64,000 nt of DNA from Acidimicrobiaceae bacterium (GTDB lineage Bacteria; Actinomycetota; Acidimicrobiia; Acidimicrobiales; Ilumatobacteraceae), in assembly GCA_020637235.1 (NCBI GenBank), contig JACJWG010000010.1, forward strand, positions 105,673-169,672, read 5' to 3'. The position numbers and the translations under genes are program-made. Below the pieces are notes generated by a model. The model saw only the letters and a list, made by a program, of their open reading frames with translations. It did no database searches and was not told the DNA's origin. Shown in pieces: positions 24,187 to 34,384 of the stretch; position 1 is the stretch's first letter; each line of letters starts with the position of its first letter.

Positions 24187-24939
24187 TCAGGCGATGCCGG
24201 AGGCGGCGAGCCGGGCGCGCAGGTGGAGCACGGCCTTGGTGTGGATCTGCGACACGCGGCTCTCGGTGACGCCCAGCACCGAGCCGATCTCGGCGAGGGT
24301 CAGCCCCTCGTCGTAGTAGAGCGACATGACGAGCTTCTCGCGTTCGGGCAGGCGCCGCACCTCCTGGCGCACCAGGCGCCGCACCTCGCTCTCCTCCACC
24401 ACGGCCGACGGCGAATCGGGGGTCTCACCGGCCAACGACCGCGGTTCGGCGCCGGCGACGAGCGCCCGGTCGAGCGGGCCGACGGTGGTGGATGCGATCG
24501 CGACGAGCCATTTCTGGAACTCGGTCGAGCTGATCTTCAGGTGGCCGGCGATCTCTTCGTCGGTGGGGGCACGTCCGAACTTGGCCTCGAGCTCGCTGAA
24601 GGCGCCCTCCACCTCACGGGCCCGGCTGCGCACCGATCGCGGCACCCAGTCGAGCGAGCGCAGCCCGTCGAAGACGGCGCCGCGGATGCGGGGCACGGCG
24701 AAGGTCTCGAACTTCACGCCACGCTCGGGATCGAAGCGTTCGACGGCGTCGATCAGGCCGAACACGCCGGCGCTGACCAGGTCGCCCGGGTCGACGCTGC
24801 TCGGGAGGCCGGCGCCGACACGGCCGGCCACGAACTTCACGAGCGGCGAGTAGTGCTCGATGATGCGGTCGCGGGCGATCTGGTCGCGGGTGGCGAACCA
24901 CTTCTCCCACCAGTGCGAGATGTCGACGGGAATGCTCAT
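24187..24939 (-). CDS. whiG: RNA polymerase sigma factor, WhiG/FliA type
   Basis: A 250-residue sigma-28-class factor. Region 2 has L-V-K-F-V-A-G-R-V, D-P-G-D-L-V-S-A-G-V-F-G-L-I-D-A-V-E-R-F-D and F-E-T-F-A-V-P-R-I-R-G-A-V-F-D-G-L-R. Region 3 follows, and region 4 has L-P-E-R-E-K-L-V-M-S-L-Y-Y-D-E-G-L-T-L-A-E-I-G with V-T-E-S-R-V-S-Q-I-H-T-K-A. In Streptomyces WhiG controls sporulation; in motile bacteria FliA controls flagella; no flagellar gene is in the window. ATG 24939 overlaps the xerC stop (ATGA). The name follows position and similarity, not proof of a developmental role. Confidence 0.9.
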   Translation of the reverse strand: MSIPVDISHWWEKWFATRDQIARDRIIEHYSPLVKFVAGRVGAGLPSSVDPGDLVSAGVFGLIDAVERFDPERGVKFETFAVPRIRGAVFDGLRSLDWVPRSVRSRAREVEGAFSELEAKFGRAPTDEEIAGHLKISSTEFQKWLVAIASTTVGPLDRALVAGAEPRSLAGETPDSPSAVVEESEVRRLVRQEVRRLPEREKLVMSLYYDEGLTLAEIGSVLGVTESRVSQIHTKAVLHLRARLAASGIA

Positions 24940-25880
24940 GCTCGAGGGTGCGCCTCCGCGTAGACCGAGCGGAGTCGCTCGTTGCTCACATGTGTGTACC
25001 GCTGCGTCGTCGCGACGTCGGCATGACCGAGGAACTCCTGCACCACCCGCAAGTCTGCCCCACCATCGAGCAGATGCGTCGCGAACGTGTGCCGAAGTGC
25101 GTGGGGATGGGTCGGCGACGACGATCGCCGGTCGATGATCCGGCGCACGTCGCGAGGGGTGAGTCGCCGGCCGCGCTCGTTGCCGAACAGCGCCCCGCCC
25201 TCGTCGGGCGACACCACCTCGGCCCGTACCGCCAGCCACGCTCGCACCGCGTCGGCGGCCACCTGCGACAGCGGCACCACCCGCTGCTTCGAACCCTTGC
25301 CCCACACCGTGAGCGCGTCGGGCACGTCGCCGTGACGGCCGCTGCGCACATGGGCGACGTCGAGCGAGCAGAGCTCGCTCACACGCGTGCCGCTGCCGTA
25401 CAGGATCTCGAGCACGGCGTCGTCGCGCAGGCGACGCCAGTGCGGTTCGTCCTCCGCGGCAGGCGCGTCGAGGAGGTGGTCGAGTTCGGCCCCGGCGAGC
25501 ACGCGCGGCAGGCGTGCCTCGCCCGCCGGTGCGCGCAACGACACCGTGGGATCGGCGGCGACGACCCCCGTGCGGTGCAACCAGCGGAAGTACTTGCGAA
25601 CGGCCGAGACCTTGCGGGCCACCGAACGTTTCGCGAAGCGACGTTGGGCGAGGAAGGCCACCCAGCGCCGCAGCAGCACCCGGTCGACGGCGACCGGGTC
25701 GACCACGCCGCCACGCTCGGCCCAGACGGCGAAGTCGCGCACGTCGCCGACGTATGCCGCGACGGTGTGCGGCGAGGAGGCCGTGAGCGAGGTCGCGAAC
25801 GACTGCAGACGCCAGCCCCCCTCGGGCTCGTGCGAGGTCTGCGGTTCGACCCCGTCCGCTGCGCGTGTCACCCGAGCCAC
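24936..25880 (-). CDS. xerC: Tyrosine recombinase XerC
   Basis: A 314-residue tyrosine recombinase expected to act with XerD at dif to resolve chromosome dimers. The catalytic set is complete: R166 in G-S-G-T-R-V-S-E-L, K195 in G-K-G-S-K, H260 and R263 in H-A-L-R-H-T-F-A-T-H, H286 in L-G-H, and Y295 in T-T-Q-R-Y-T-H-V. The N-terminal SAM-like domain covers about 20-110. The start GTG 25880 is the only sensible one in frame but has a poor ribosome site. It lies 15 bp after dprA and overlaps the sigma factor gene by ATGA. Confidence 0.95.
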   Translation of the reverse strand: MARVTRAADGVEPQTSHEPEGGWRLQSFATSLTASSPHTVAAYVGDVRDFAVWAERGGVVDPVAVDRVLLRRWVAFLAQRRFAKRSVARKVSAVRKYFRWLHRTGVVAADPTVSLRAPAGEARLPRVLAGAELDHLLDAPAAEDEPHWRRLRDDAVLEILYGSGTRVSELCSLDVAHVRSGRHGDVPDALTVWGKGSKQRVVPLSQVAADAVRAWLAVRAEVVSPDEGGALFGNERGRRLTPRDVRRIIDRRSSSPTHPHALRHTFATHLLDGGADLRVVQEFLGHADVATTQRYTHVSNERLRSVYAEAHPRA

Positions 25881-25895
25881 AGTATTCGGTCGCCG

Positions 25896-27047
25896 TCATG
25901 AGAACGGTGACCCAGACACCTCGAACCACCCCTCCACCTGGGCCAACCACCCCTGCTGCTCGAGACGGGCCAGCGACATCGCCGCGTCGACCACCGGCAC
26001 GCCGAGTTCGTCGGCCACCTCGCCCACCGTGCTCGCCCGCCGGGCGCACACCCGGTAGACCGCCAGATCGTCGGCGCGCGGACGGACCCGGGAGTCGTCG
26101 ACCGGTGCGCGCAACCGTCGATGATCGAGGCCCAGGGCGACGAGCACGTCGTCGACGTCGAGTGCCGGGGCCGACCCGTCTCGCAGCAGTGCGTTGACCC
26201 CGTTGGCCGCACGGCTCAGCGCGCTGCCCGGCACCGCCATCACCGGCACCCCGCGCTCGGCGGCCAGCTGCGCGGTGATGAGCGACCCACCGGTCTCGCG
26301 GCTCTCGACGACCACGACGATTTCGGAGAGCGCGGCGACGAGGCGGTTGCGCTGTGGGAAGCGGTGCGCCAGCGGCGACGCACCGGGGGGCCACTCGCTG
26401 AGCAGCAGACCGTGTTCGCCGACCTGGCGCCACAGGTCGCGGTGCTCACGGGGATACACGACGTCGTGGCCCGACGCGACCACCGCGAGCGGTCGCCCCA
26501 CCGGGTTCCCGGCGGCGGCCCCGACCGCCTCGAGCGTGCCGGCGTGCGCCTGACCGTCGATGCCCCGGGCGAGGCCGCTCACCACGTGCACGCCGGCGGC
26601 CGCCAGCCCGCGGCCGAACGATCGGGCGAGGTGCCGGCCGGCAGCGGTCGCGTTGCGGGTGCCGACGACGGCGACCCGACGTCCGCCGAGGACCGAGAGG
26701 TCGCCCCGAGCGAACAGCACGGGCGGCGGGTGGGGCTCGGCGAACAGCAGCGCGGGGTAGGCCAGATCACCCGCGAGCAGCACCTGCAGCCCGAGCTCGG
26801 CGCATCGCGCCCACACGCGGTCGGGATCGATCCGCTCGGCACTGCGGCGCCACGCGGTGCGCACCCGCTCGACCTCGAGCACCTTGGCGACCGCGCTCCC
26901 GGCAACCGGTGGCTCGTGCCCGGCCGCGACGGCCCACGCCCGGTCGGGTGCGTGATGGCGCAGCAAGGCCGCCAGGCGGTGCATGGTCATGAGGTCGAAC
27001 GACGCGAGCGCTGCGGCGAAGGCAGCGGGCGGCCGGGCGGCGCTCAC
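25896..27047 (-). CDS. dprA: DNA-processing protein DprA
   Basis: A 383-residue DprA (Smf), which loads RecA onto incoming single-stranded DNA. The Rossmann-like domain has V-G-T-R-N-A-T-A-A-G, V-V-S-G-L-A-R-G-I-D-G-Q-A-H, F-P-Q-R-N-R-L-V-A-A-L-S and E-S-R-E-T-G-G-S-L-I-T-A. A C-terminal winged-helix domain follows (about 310-383). The GTG start at 27047 overlaps the comM stop as GTGA. Most genomes of this group carry dprA without known natural transformation, so the physiological role is open. Confidence 0.95.
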   Translation of the reverse strand: MSAARPPAAFAAALASFDLMTMHRLAALLRHHAPDRAWAVAAGHEPPVAGSAVAKVLEVERVRTAWRRSAERIDPDRVWARCAELGLQVLLAGDLAYPALLFAEPHPPPVLFARGDLSVLGGRRVAVVGTRNATAAGRHLARSFGRGLAAAGVHVVSGLARGIDGQAHAGTLEAVGAAAGNPVGRPLAVVASGHDVVYPREHRDLWRQVGEHGLLLSEWPPGASPLAHRFPQRNRLVAALSEIVVVVESRETGGSLITAQLAAERGVPVMAVPGSALSRAANGVNALLRDGSAPALDVDDVLVALGLDHRRLRAPVDDSRVRPRADDLAVYRVCARRASTVGEVADELGVPVVDAAMSLARLEQQGWLAQVEGWFEVSGSPFS

Positions 27048-28555
27048 GGCACCCGCACCCGCGACGACCCGCCGAAGGCGACGCGCAGCTGCAGCGCGAG
27101 CACGAGCTCCTCCTCCCCGATCGTGTCGTGACCGCCACCCAGGTCGGCGAACGTGCGCGCCACCCGGCGCACCCGGTGCAGTCCCCGGCCGGTGAGGCGA
27201 TTGGCCTCGAACTCGCGGCGCACGATCCGCTCGGCGGCGGCGCTGAGCGGTGCCCATGCCTCGAGGTCGTCGGCGGTGAGCGCCGCGTTCAGCACCCCCG
27301 CCCGGTCGAGCGCCACCGAGCGAGCGGCCAGCACCCGCTCGCGCACCACGGCGGTGGGCTCGCCGCCGTCGCGACCGAGCAGATCGTCGGCGGTCGCCGC
27401 GCTCACCCCGACCCGCAGGTCGAACCGGTCGAGCAGCGGCCCGGAGATCCGCCGCAGGTACTTCGCCTTCGCCGCGACGTCGCACTCGCAGTCGCCCGGC
27501 CGGCCACCGCCGCACGGGCACGGGTTGGTGGCCGCCACCATCTGGAACCGGGCCGGCAACACGGCCGTCACGGCAGCCCGGGACACGCGCACCACCCCTT
27601 CCTCGAGCGGCTGCCGCAGCGCGTCGAGGACGTGGCCGGGGAACTCGCCGAGCTCGTCGAGGAAGAGGGTCCCACCATGCGCCAACGACACCTCGCCGGG
27701 CCGCAACGACGACGAGCCACCGCCCACCAGCGCGACCATCGAACTCGAGTGATGCGGTGCCCGGAAGGTGGGGACCCGCACGACACCACCACCGGGTACC
27801 GGCAGACCCGCCGCGGAGTGGATCATCGTCGCCTCGAGCGCAGTGGCCGGATCGAGCGCCGGCAGCAGCCCGGGCAGACGCTGGGCGAGCATCGTCTTGC
27901 CGGCGCCGGGCGGGCCGACGAAGAGCAGATGATGCCCACCCGCCGCCGCCAGCTCCAGCGCGAGGCGCGCCCCCGGTTGACCGCGCACGTCGGCCAGGTC
28001 GGGCAACACCACCGGGACCGCCGCCTCGCCGCGCCGGGGCGGGTCGGGCCACGGATCACCGGCGAGCGCCGCCACGACCTCGACGAGGTCGGCTGCGCAC
28101 CGGACGTCGACAGCGCCGATCGCCGTGGCCTCGCCGTGGGCGTCGGCCGGGACGACCACCGTGCGGTCCGACCGACACGCCACCATCGGCGCGACCCCCG
28201 GCATGCCACGCAACGAACCGTCGAGCCCGAGCTCGCCCACGAACGCGTACCGCTCGACCGCGTCGGGCGGCACCTGTTCGTCGGCGACGAGCAACGCCAC
28301 GGCGATCGCGAGGTCGAGGCCGGCGCCCGCCTTGCGCATGCCACTCGGTGCGAGGTTCACCGTGATCCGGCGGCTCGGCCAGCGCAGACCGCTCGACAGG
28401 ATCGCGGCGCGGACCCGGTCGCGCGACTCGCGGCAGATGGCGTCGGGCGACCCGACGATGGTGAAGCCGGGCAGACCGACGCCCGCGTGCACCTCGACGG
28501 TGACGGGCTGACCGGTGACGCCGAGCAGGGTGGCGGACGGGACCGACGCGATCAT
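27044..28555 (-). CDS. comM: ComM/YifB-family AAA+ ATPase (Mg-chelatase-like)
   Basis: A 503-residue AAA+ helicase-like protein related to ComM, a hexameric branch-migration enzyme in transformation. The N-terminal Lon-like domain (1-160) starts I-A-S-V-P-S-A-T-L-L-G-V. Walker A is G-P-P-G-A-G-K-T and Walker B G-G-T-L-F-L-D-E-L-G-E-F. N-P-C-P-C-G-G-G followed by C-E-C resembles the Cys-rich insertion of the family. GGAGG lies 6 nt before ATG 28555. It is first in a comM-dprA-xerC-sigma run joined by short overlaps. Confidence 0.95.
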   Translation of the reverse strand: MIASVPSATLLGVTGQPVTVEVHAGVGLPGFTIVGSPDAICRESRDRVRAAILSSGLRWPSRRITVNLAPSGMRKAGAGLDLAIAVALLVADEQVPPDAVERYAFVGELGLDGSLRGMPGVAPMVACRSDRTVVVPADAHGEATAIGAVDVRCAADLVEVVAALAGDPWPDPPRRGEAAVPVVLPDLADVRGQPGARLALELAAAGGHHLLFVGPPGAGKTMLAQRLPGLLPALDPATALEATMIHSAAGLPVPGGGVVRVPTFRAPHHSSSMVALVGGGSSSLRPGEVSLAHGGTLFLDELGEFPGHVLDALRQPLEEGVVRVSRAAVTAVLPARFQMVAATNPCPCGGGRPGDCECDVAAKAKYLRRISGPLLDRFDLRVGVSAATADDLLGRDGGEPTAVVRERVLAARSVALDRAGVLNAALTADDLEAWAPLSAAAERIVRREFEANRLTGRGLHRVRRVARTFADLGGGHDTIGEEELVLALQLRVAFGGSSRVRVP

Positions 28556-28717
28556 CGTGGACCTCCGAGAGACGCGTGCGAACGCGATGCGGATGGAGGA
28601 GGGGACGTCCGGTCCCGACGACGGCTGCGGCGGAAGCTATCGGCTGCAGCGCGAACCGCAACCGGGGCCGCGCCCCCGCTCGACGCGGGGTGCCCTTCGG
28701 CGACTCGGTCGAGCTGT

Positions 28718-28723
28718 GACAAT
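28718..28723 (+). promoter_or_regulatory. Weak -10 (GACAAT) for the exported small protein
   Basis: GACAAT ends 6 nt before ATG 28730 with no ribosome site, the same geometry as dxr, ispG and manA. Confidence 0.3.
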
Positions 28724-28729
28724 GACGCC

Positions 28730-29233
28730 ATGGTCCGCCCCCCGCTCCGACGACGCGCGCACGGCCAGCCCGCAGCGGCAGTCGGTCTCGCACTCGCCGT
28801 CGTGGTGGTCGTGGGTGTCTCGTGCGGCGACGAACCCGAACCGACCGTGGCGGCCTACTGCGCCGAAGTGGGCGCGAACCTCGACTCGCTGGTGTCGCCC
28901 GCGATCTCCACCAGCGCCGACGTCGACCCGCTCATCGACCGCTACCGGTCGATCGCGGCGGTCGCCCCGGCCACCGTCGAGCCCGAGTGGCAGACGGTGA
29001 TCACCGCGCTCGAAGCGGCCGCTGCGGTGGTGGCCGGCGACCCGGCGACGATGGAGGAGGCGTCGCGCGCGGCGCTCGCCGGGCAACCCGCGTACACCCG
29101 CATCCAGCAGTACACCCAGACCCAGTGCGGCATCGCGATCGGTACGCCGCCGCCACCCACGAACCCGGTGACCGCCACGACCGTCGTGCCACCGTCGTCC
29201 GAAGGGTCACTCCCGAGCAGTGTCGGCGGCTGA
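28730..29233 (+). CDS. Small secreted protein, possible lipoprotein, unknown function
   Basis: A 167-residue protein with an Arg-rich N-terminus, a hydrophobic segment (about 18-31) and a Cys at 32 in V-G-V-S-C. That is lipobox-like but has Gly rather than Leu/Val at -3, so lipidation is uncertain. The mature part is helical and Ala-rich with two further Cys and ends in a Pro/Thr/Ser tail. No family recognised. It is divergent from comM and convergent with clpP, so it appears to be a single gene. Confidence 0.75.
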   Translation: MVRPPLRRRAHGQPAAAVGLALAVVVVVGVSCGDEPEPTVAAYCAEVGANLDSLVSPAISTSADVDPLIDRYRSIAAVAPATVEPEWQTVITALEAAAAVVAGDPATMEEASRAALAGQPAYTRIQQYTQTQCGIAIGTPPPPTNPVTATTVVPPSSEGSLPSSVGG

Positions 29234-29239
29234 ACGCCA

Positions 29240-29257
29240 GCGGCCCGGTCGGGCCGC
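29240..29257. terminator. Hairpin between convergent small exported protein and clpP
   Basis: GCGGCCCG at 29240-29247 and CGGGCCGC at 29250-29257 are perfect complements. It lies 6 bp after one stop and 8 bp before the other, as expected of a bidirectional terminator, without a T-run. Confidence 0.55.
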
Positions 29258-29265
29258 GGATCGGA

Positions 29266-29868
29266 TCAGCGGATCTCGCCGCGCTTGACGATCACCTTGT
29301 CGACGAGGCCGTACTCCTTGGCCTCCTCGGCGGTGAACCAGCGGTCGCGCTCGGCGTCGGCCTGGATCTTCTCGACCGCCTGGCCCGTGTGCTGCGCGGT
29401 GAGCTCGGCCATGCGGCGCTTGGTGTAGACGAGCTGTTCGGCCTGGATGGCGATGTCGGCCGCCTGACCACGCAGGCCGGCGAGCGGCTGGTGCATCATC
29501 ACGCGTGCGTTGGGCAGCGTGAACCGCTTGCCGGCGGCACCGGCGGTGAGCAGGAACTGGCCCATGCTGGCCGCCATGCCCATGCACACGGTGGCCACGT
29601 CGCAGCTGACGAACTGCATCGTGTCGTAGATGGCCATGCCGGCGTAGACCGACCCGCCGGGGCTGTTGATGTACAGCCAGATGTCGGCGTTGGGGTCTTC
29701 ACCCTCCAGGTACAGCAGCTGCGCGCACAGCGAGTTCGCGATCTCGTCGTTGACGTCGGTGCCGAGCATCACCACCCGGTTCTTGAGCAACCGGTTGAAC
29801 ACATCGGCGCGAGGGTCGCCCCCCGGATCGAGCGCGGTGGGCACGTACGGCACTTCGGTCGCAGACAT
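29266..29868 (-). CDS. clpP: ATP-dependent Clp protease proteolytic subunit
   Basis: A 200-residue ClpP. The Ser-His-Asp triad is S101 in G-M-A-A-S-M-G, H126 in M-M-H-Q-P and D175 in E-R-D-R-W-F. The segment I-N-S-P-G-G-S-V-Y-A-G-M-A-I-Y-D-T-M-Q is standard. Here it stands alone, without clpX or a second clpP alongside, so it may be one of several paralogs. ATG 29868 is preferred over the in-frame GTG at 29874 because TAGCCT ends exactly 6 nt before it. Confidence 0.95.
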   Translation of the reverse strand: MSATEVPYVPTALDPGGDPRADVFNRLLKNRVVMLGTDVNDEIANSLCAQLLYLEGEDPNADIWLYINSPGGSVYAGMAIYDTMQFVSCDVATVCMGMAASMGQFLLTAGAAGKRFTLPNARVMMHQPLAGLRGQAADIAIQAEQLVYTKRRMAELTAQHTGQAVEKIQADAERDRWFTAEEAKEYGLVDKVIVKRGEIR

Positions 29869-29874
29869 GGCCAC

Positions 29875-29880
29875 AGGCTA
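29875..29880 (-). promoter_or_regulatory. -10 element (TAGCCT) for clpP
   Basis: TAGCCT on the minus strand, 6 nt from ATG 29868, with no Shine-Dalgarno sequence. It predicts a leaderless mRNA. Confidence 0.45.
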
Positions 29881-29968
29881 CCGTCGACCTGGGCTGCACC
29901 GATGGACGAGGTGCGGCCGTCCCTGGCCCATCCCATCCCCCACGGGCCCCTCACCCGGGAGCCACGGC

Positions 29969-30487
29969 ATGACCGACGCATCCTTCCGCCCCAACGTCGA
30001 CGAGCTGGTGACCAACAACTCGCGCTACCACCAGAGCTTCGGCGACCCGCCGCTCGACGTCCGCCCCCGCCGCAAGCTCGCGATCGTCGCGTGCATGGAC
30101 AGTCGCATGGACATCTTCGAGATGCTCGGCCTGGAGCACGGCGAAGCACACATCATCCGCAATGCCGGCGGGGTGGTCACCGACGACGTGATCCGATCGC
30201 TCGTGCTCAGCCAGCGCCGCCTCGGCACCCGGGAGATCATCCTCGTCCATCACACCAACTGCGGTCTCGAAGGGGTGAGTTCCGACGACTTCCTGCACGA
30301 GCTGGAGCTGGAGTCCGGCGTCCGCCCCTGGTGGGCGCTCGAGGCGTTCCGCGACCCGTACGACGACGTCCGCCAGAGCATCAAGCGCCTGCAGCTGAGC
30401 CCGTTCGTGGCCCACAAGGACCACATCAGCGGCTTCGTCTACGACGTGCACACCGGCAAGCTGCACCCGGTCGAGCCCGCTGGCTGA
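29969..30487 (+). CDS. Beta-class carbonic anhydrase
   Basis: A 172-residue beta carbonic anhydrase, hydrating CO2 to bicarbonate. Zn ligands are C42 in A-C-M-D-S-R, and H95 and C98 in H-H-T-N-C-G; the D44/R46 dyad is present. It belongs to the short form found in actinobacteria. GGGAG precedes ATG 29969, so this mRNA has a leader, unlike its divergent neighbour clpP about 100 bp away. Confidence 0.93.
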   Translation: MTDASFRPNVDELVTNNSRYHQSFGDPPLDVRPRRKLAIVACMDSRMDIFEMLGLEHGEAHIIRNAGGVVTDDVIRSLVLSQRRLGTREIILVHHTNCGLEGVSSDDFLHELELESGVRPWWALEAFRDPYDDVRQSIKRLQLSPFVAHKDHISGFVYDVHTGKLHPVEPAG

Positions 30488-30492
30488 ACGCC

Positions 30493-30509
30493 CGCCGCGG
30501 TCAGCGGCG
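30493..30509. terminator. Short hairpin between carbonic anhydrase and PLP enzyme
   Basis: CGCCGC and GCGGCG pair around a 5-nt loop between convergent genes; the right arm includes the last codons of the minus-strand gene. Stem only 6 bp. Confidence 0.3.
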
Positions 30510-31799
30510 TACGCCGCTCGCGATCACCACCACCCGCTCACCGGGATCGAGCTGGTCGCGCACTGCCAGCAAGCCCGCGAGACCGGCCGTGCCGGTGGCC
30601 GACGCGTCGATGCTCGTGGACGCGCGCAGCAGATCGTTCGCCTCCAGCACCTGCGCCTCGGACACCACGACCGGCGCCCCACCAGTGGCGGCCATCGCGC
30701 GAACGATCGGGATCCAGTCGTAGGTCTCGTCGTCGAGGATCCCGTCGGCGGCGGACGCGCCGACGTGCTCCCACGGCCACATGCACTCGTCCCAGTGCGC
30801 GGCCGCGCCGGCCGGGCCGCCCACCCCGAAGGAACGTTGCCACGCCCGCTCGAGCGGCGCGCAGTGCTCGGTCTGCACGGCGTGCAGGCGCACCGGCCGA
30901 CCGCCCTCGGCGAGACCGGCGGCCACACATGCCGCGAACGCGCCGCCACCCACCTGGACGAACAGTCGATCGAACGGCGACGCGTCGATGTCGTCCATCG
31001 CCACGGCGAGCTCCCAGCCGATCGTGCGTCCGCCGTCGAGACACCATGCGTTCTCCGGTCCCTGCACCCCGAACGGCACCGCGCCGGCAGCGACCGCCTC
31101 ACGGAAGCGGAGCACGCACGGGTCGCCCGGCGGGTCGGTGTCGAGCCGTGGACAGGTGACCACGTCGGCGTGCAGCTCGTGCAGACGCGCCACCACCGCT
31201 GCGTTCGCCGCGACCGGTACGAACACCCGGATCGGCCAGCCGACCGCTGCGGCGAGTGTGCCGGCGGCGAGGGCGGCGTTGCCGCACGACGCGATCGCGA
31301 GCGGCGGCCGCGCCGCGGGCGACGACCACGGCGCACGGCCGGCGAGCTCGGTGGTGACCAGATGGAGCAGGATCGTGAACAGGTGTCGGGCCTTGTGGCT
31401 GCCGCCGACGTTGCCGGTCTCGTCCTTCACCCACACCCCGCCGAGTTCGTCGAATCCGAGCGCGGTGCTGAGCGCGTCGGCCCGCACGAACGGGGTGGTA
31501 CGAAAGCCGGTGCCCGCCACGCTGGCGACCTTCGTGTCGAGGTCGCGCACGATCGCTTGGCGGGCGTCGTCGGTGAGGCCGAGCGCGGCGGCGTACGCGT
31601 CCCACGCGAGGTGGTGCCGGAACGCCACGAACGGATCGGCGTCGCCGGTCGGTCGGAGCGGTGCGGCTGCAGTGACGAGCTCGAGCGTGTGGTGACGTCC
31701 GTCGCCGGCGCGTGGGCACCGCCACTGGAGCGGCGACGCGATGTCGACGTGCGCGCCGCACACCGGGCAGCGCCAACCGGCGACCGTCGGCAGATCCAC
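30501..31799 (-). CDS. Fold-type II PLP enzyme, threonine-synthase-like with zinc ribbon
   Basis: A 432-residue protein. Residues 1-40 hold an incomplete-looking zinc ribbon (C11, C14, C28). The PLP lysine is expected at K136 in V-G-G-S-H-K-A-R-H. The phosphate-binding Gly loop is V-Q-V-G-G-G-A-F-A and an Asn/Ser loop lies in I-A-S-C-G-N-A-A-L-A. The ribbon plus PLP domain resembles threonine synthase-like proteins, but true threonine synthases have longer C-termini and substrate-binding residues I cannot confirm. It follows 3 bp after another fold-II enzyme, so the pair probably acts together on an amino acid. Confidence 0.85.
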   Translation of the reverse strand: MDLPTVAGWRCPVCGAHVDIASPLQWRCPRAGDGRHHTLELVTAAAPLRPTGDADPFVAFRHHLAWDAYAAALGLTDDARQAIVRDLDTKVASVAGTGFRTTPFVRADALSTALGFDELGGVWVKDETGNVGGSHKARHLFTILLHLVTTELAGRAPWSSPAARPPLAIASCGNAALAAGTLAAAVGWPIRVFVPVAANAAVVARLHELHADVVTCPRLDTDPPGDPCVLRFREAVAAGAVPFGVQGPENAWCLDGGRTIGWELAVAMDDIDASPFDRLFVQVGGGAFAACVAAGLAEGGRPVRLHAVQTEHCAPLERAWQRSFGVGGPAGAAAHWDECMWPWEHVGASAADGILDDETYDWIPIVRAMAATGGAPVVVSEAQVLEANDLLRASTSIDASATGTAGLAGLLAVRDQLDPGERVVVIASGVRR

Positions 31800-31802
31800 C
31801 GC

Positions 31803-33325
<1,523 letters not shown>

Positions 33326-33332
<7 letters not shown>

Positions 33333-33340
33333 TCTGTCAA
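33326..33340. promoter_or_regulatory. Dyad TTGACA-TTC-TGTCAA overlapping the PLP gene start
   Basis: A perfect 6-bp inverted repeat with a 3-bp centre covers ATG 33332 of the minus-strand gene. It may be an operator; its protein partner is not known. Confidence 0.3.
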
Positions 33341-33410
33341 AGCCGGACCCGACTCCCTCCCCCTCCCCCACAGGTCCGAGCGCGCCGTCGCGATCCTCCG
33401 TCGAGGTTTA

Positions 33411-33428
33411 CGGAAGGACCTGCTTCCG
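33411..33428. promoter_or_regulatory. Dyad CGGAAG-GACCTG-CTTCCG upstream of the Cys-rich regulator
   Basis: A perfect 6-bp inverted repeat with a 6-bp centre lies 8 bp upstream of the TAGGAT -10, in the spacer between -35 and -10. Autoregulation by the winged-helix protein encoded next is plausible. Confidence 0.45.
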
Positions 33429-33436
33429 GAACTCGG

Positions 33437-33442
33437 TAGGAT
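33437..33442 (+). promoter_or_regulatory. -10 element (TAGGAT) for the Cys-rich regulator
   Basis: TAGGAT ends 8 nt before ATG 33451 with no Shine-Dalgarno between, predicting a leaderless transcript. Confidence 0.5.
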
Positions 33443-33450
33443 CGGATCGC

Positions 33451-34080
33451 ATGAGCGACCTGACCGACGCCAAGCGACGTCTGGTCGAACGCCTGAAGCG
33501 CGTCGACTCGGCCACGGCTCGCGAGCTGGCGGCCGAGTTCGAACTCACCGACACCGCGGTGCGCCAGCACCTCGAACACCTGCACGAGCTCGGCCTCGTC
33601 GAGCGCAGCGACGGCGCGGCGAGCGGGCGTGGTCGACCGGCGGCACGGTGGCGGCTCGCGTCGGCGGCCGCGGCGATGTTCCCCGACCGCCACGTCGACC
33701 TCACCGTCGACCTCATCGGGTCGATCCGGACCGAACTGGGCGACGACGCGCTCGAGCGCGTGATCGAGCGTCGCGCCGACCGTCAGGCCGACACGTACCG
33801 CCGCCTCGTCGGCACCGGCACCATCCCCGTGCGCGTGGGCCGGCTGGCCGAGCAGCGCAGCGCCGAGGGCTACGTGGCCGAGGTGGTGCGAGACGGTGAC
33901 GACCTGGTGCTCGTCGAGCACCACTGCCCGATCGGTGCGGCTGCCGCTGCGTGCGGCGACCTCTGTCGCAGTGAGCTCGACGTGTTCCGTCGAACCCTCG
34001 GCGACGACGTGGTCGTCGCACGCGAGCAGCACCTGCTGTCGGGCGGGCAGCGCTGCGCCTATCGCATCAGCGCGGCGTGA
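33451..34080 (+). CDS. Winged-helix regulator with C-terminal cysteine cluster (SufR-like)
   Basis: A 209-residue regulator. Residues about 8-70 form a winged helix (R-E-L-A-A-E-F-E-L-T-D-T-A-V-R-Q-H-L-E-H-L). The C-terminal half carries C159, C168, C172 and C202, the first three in H-H-C-P-I-G-A-A-A-A-A-C-G-D-L-C. Relatives such as SufR bind an Fe-S cluster through such cysteines and repress suf genes; cluster binding here is inference, and no suf genes are in the window. Divergence from the two PLP genes suggests it senses iron or redox state for them or for itself. Confidence 0.82.
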   Translation: MSDLTDAKRRLVERLKRVDSATARELAAEFELTDTAVRQHLEHLHELGLVERSDGAASGRGRPAARWRLASAAAAMFPDRHVDLTVDLIGSIRTELGDDALERVIERRADRQADTYRRLVGTGTIPVRVGRLAEQRSAEGYVAEVVRDGDDLVLVEHHCPIGAAAAACGDLCRSELDVFRRTLGDDVVVAREQHLLSGGQRCAYRISAA

Positions 34081-34089
34081 ACGCCCCGA

Positions 34090-34377
34090 TCAGCCCTGCA
34101 CGACCTCACTGATCTGCATCACCGGCGTGATGTTGGTGTAGTTGGCGACGTCGGCCATGACGGCCTGGGTGCCCGGGTTGCCCATCGCTGCCTGGAACTG
34201 GTCCATCGACTCGAAGAAGAAGTGGACCCCGGCGGTGTACGGGCCGTTGACGCCCTTGTCGATCTCGGCGCCGACGCCCCAGGTGGTCGCGGCGAGCGGC
34301 ACGTGCGTGTCGCGGTAGTAGTCGTGGTCGAAGGTGCTGTCGTCGGCGGACGGGTAGAGGACGCTCACTCGGATCAT
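34090..34377 (-). CDS. EthD-family small protein
   Basis: A 95-residue ferredoxin-like (dimeric alpha-beta barrel) protein: M-I-R-V-S-V-L-Y-P, F-D-H-D-Y-Y-R-D-T-H-V-P-L, and a C-terminal Y-T-N-I-T-P-V-M-Q-I. EthD proteins occur near monooxygenase or polyketide genes, sometimes as cyclases, but many stand alone with unknown roles. It is convergent with the Cys-rich regulator (9 bp apart) and divergent from the HerA-like gene. Confidence 0.88.
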   Translation of the reverse strand: MIRVSVLYPSADDSTFDHDYYRDTHVPLAATTWGVGAEIDKGVNGPYTAGVHFFFESMDQFQAAMGNPGTQAVMADVANYTNITPVMQISEVVQG

Positions 34378-34384
34378 GCAGCGC

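Noticed and set aside
30501..31799. Genuine threonine synthase (thrC)
   Set aside because: Zinc ribbon and PLP lysine fit, but length and loops differ and no thr genes are nearby, so only a family-level call is made.
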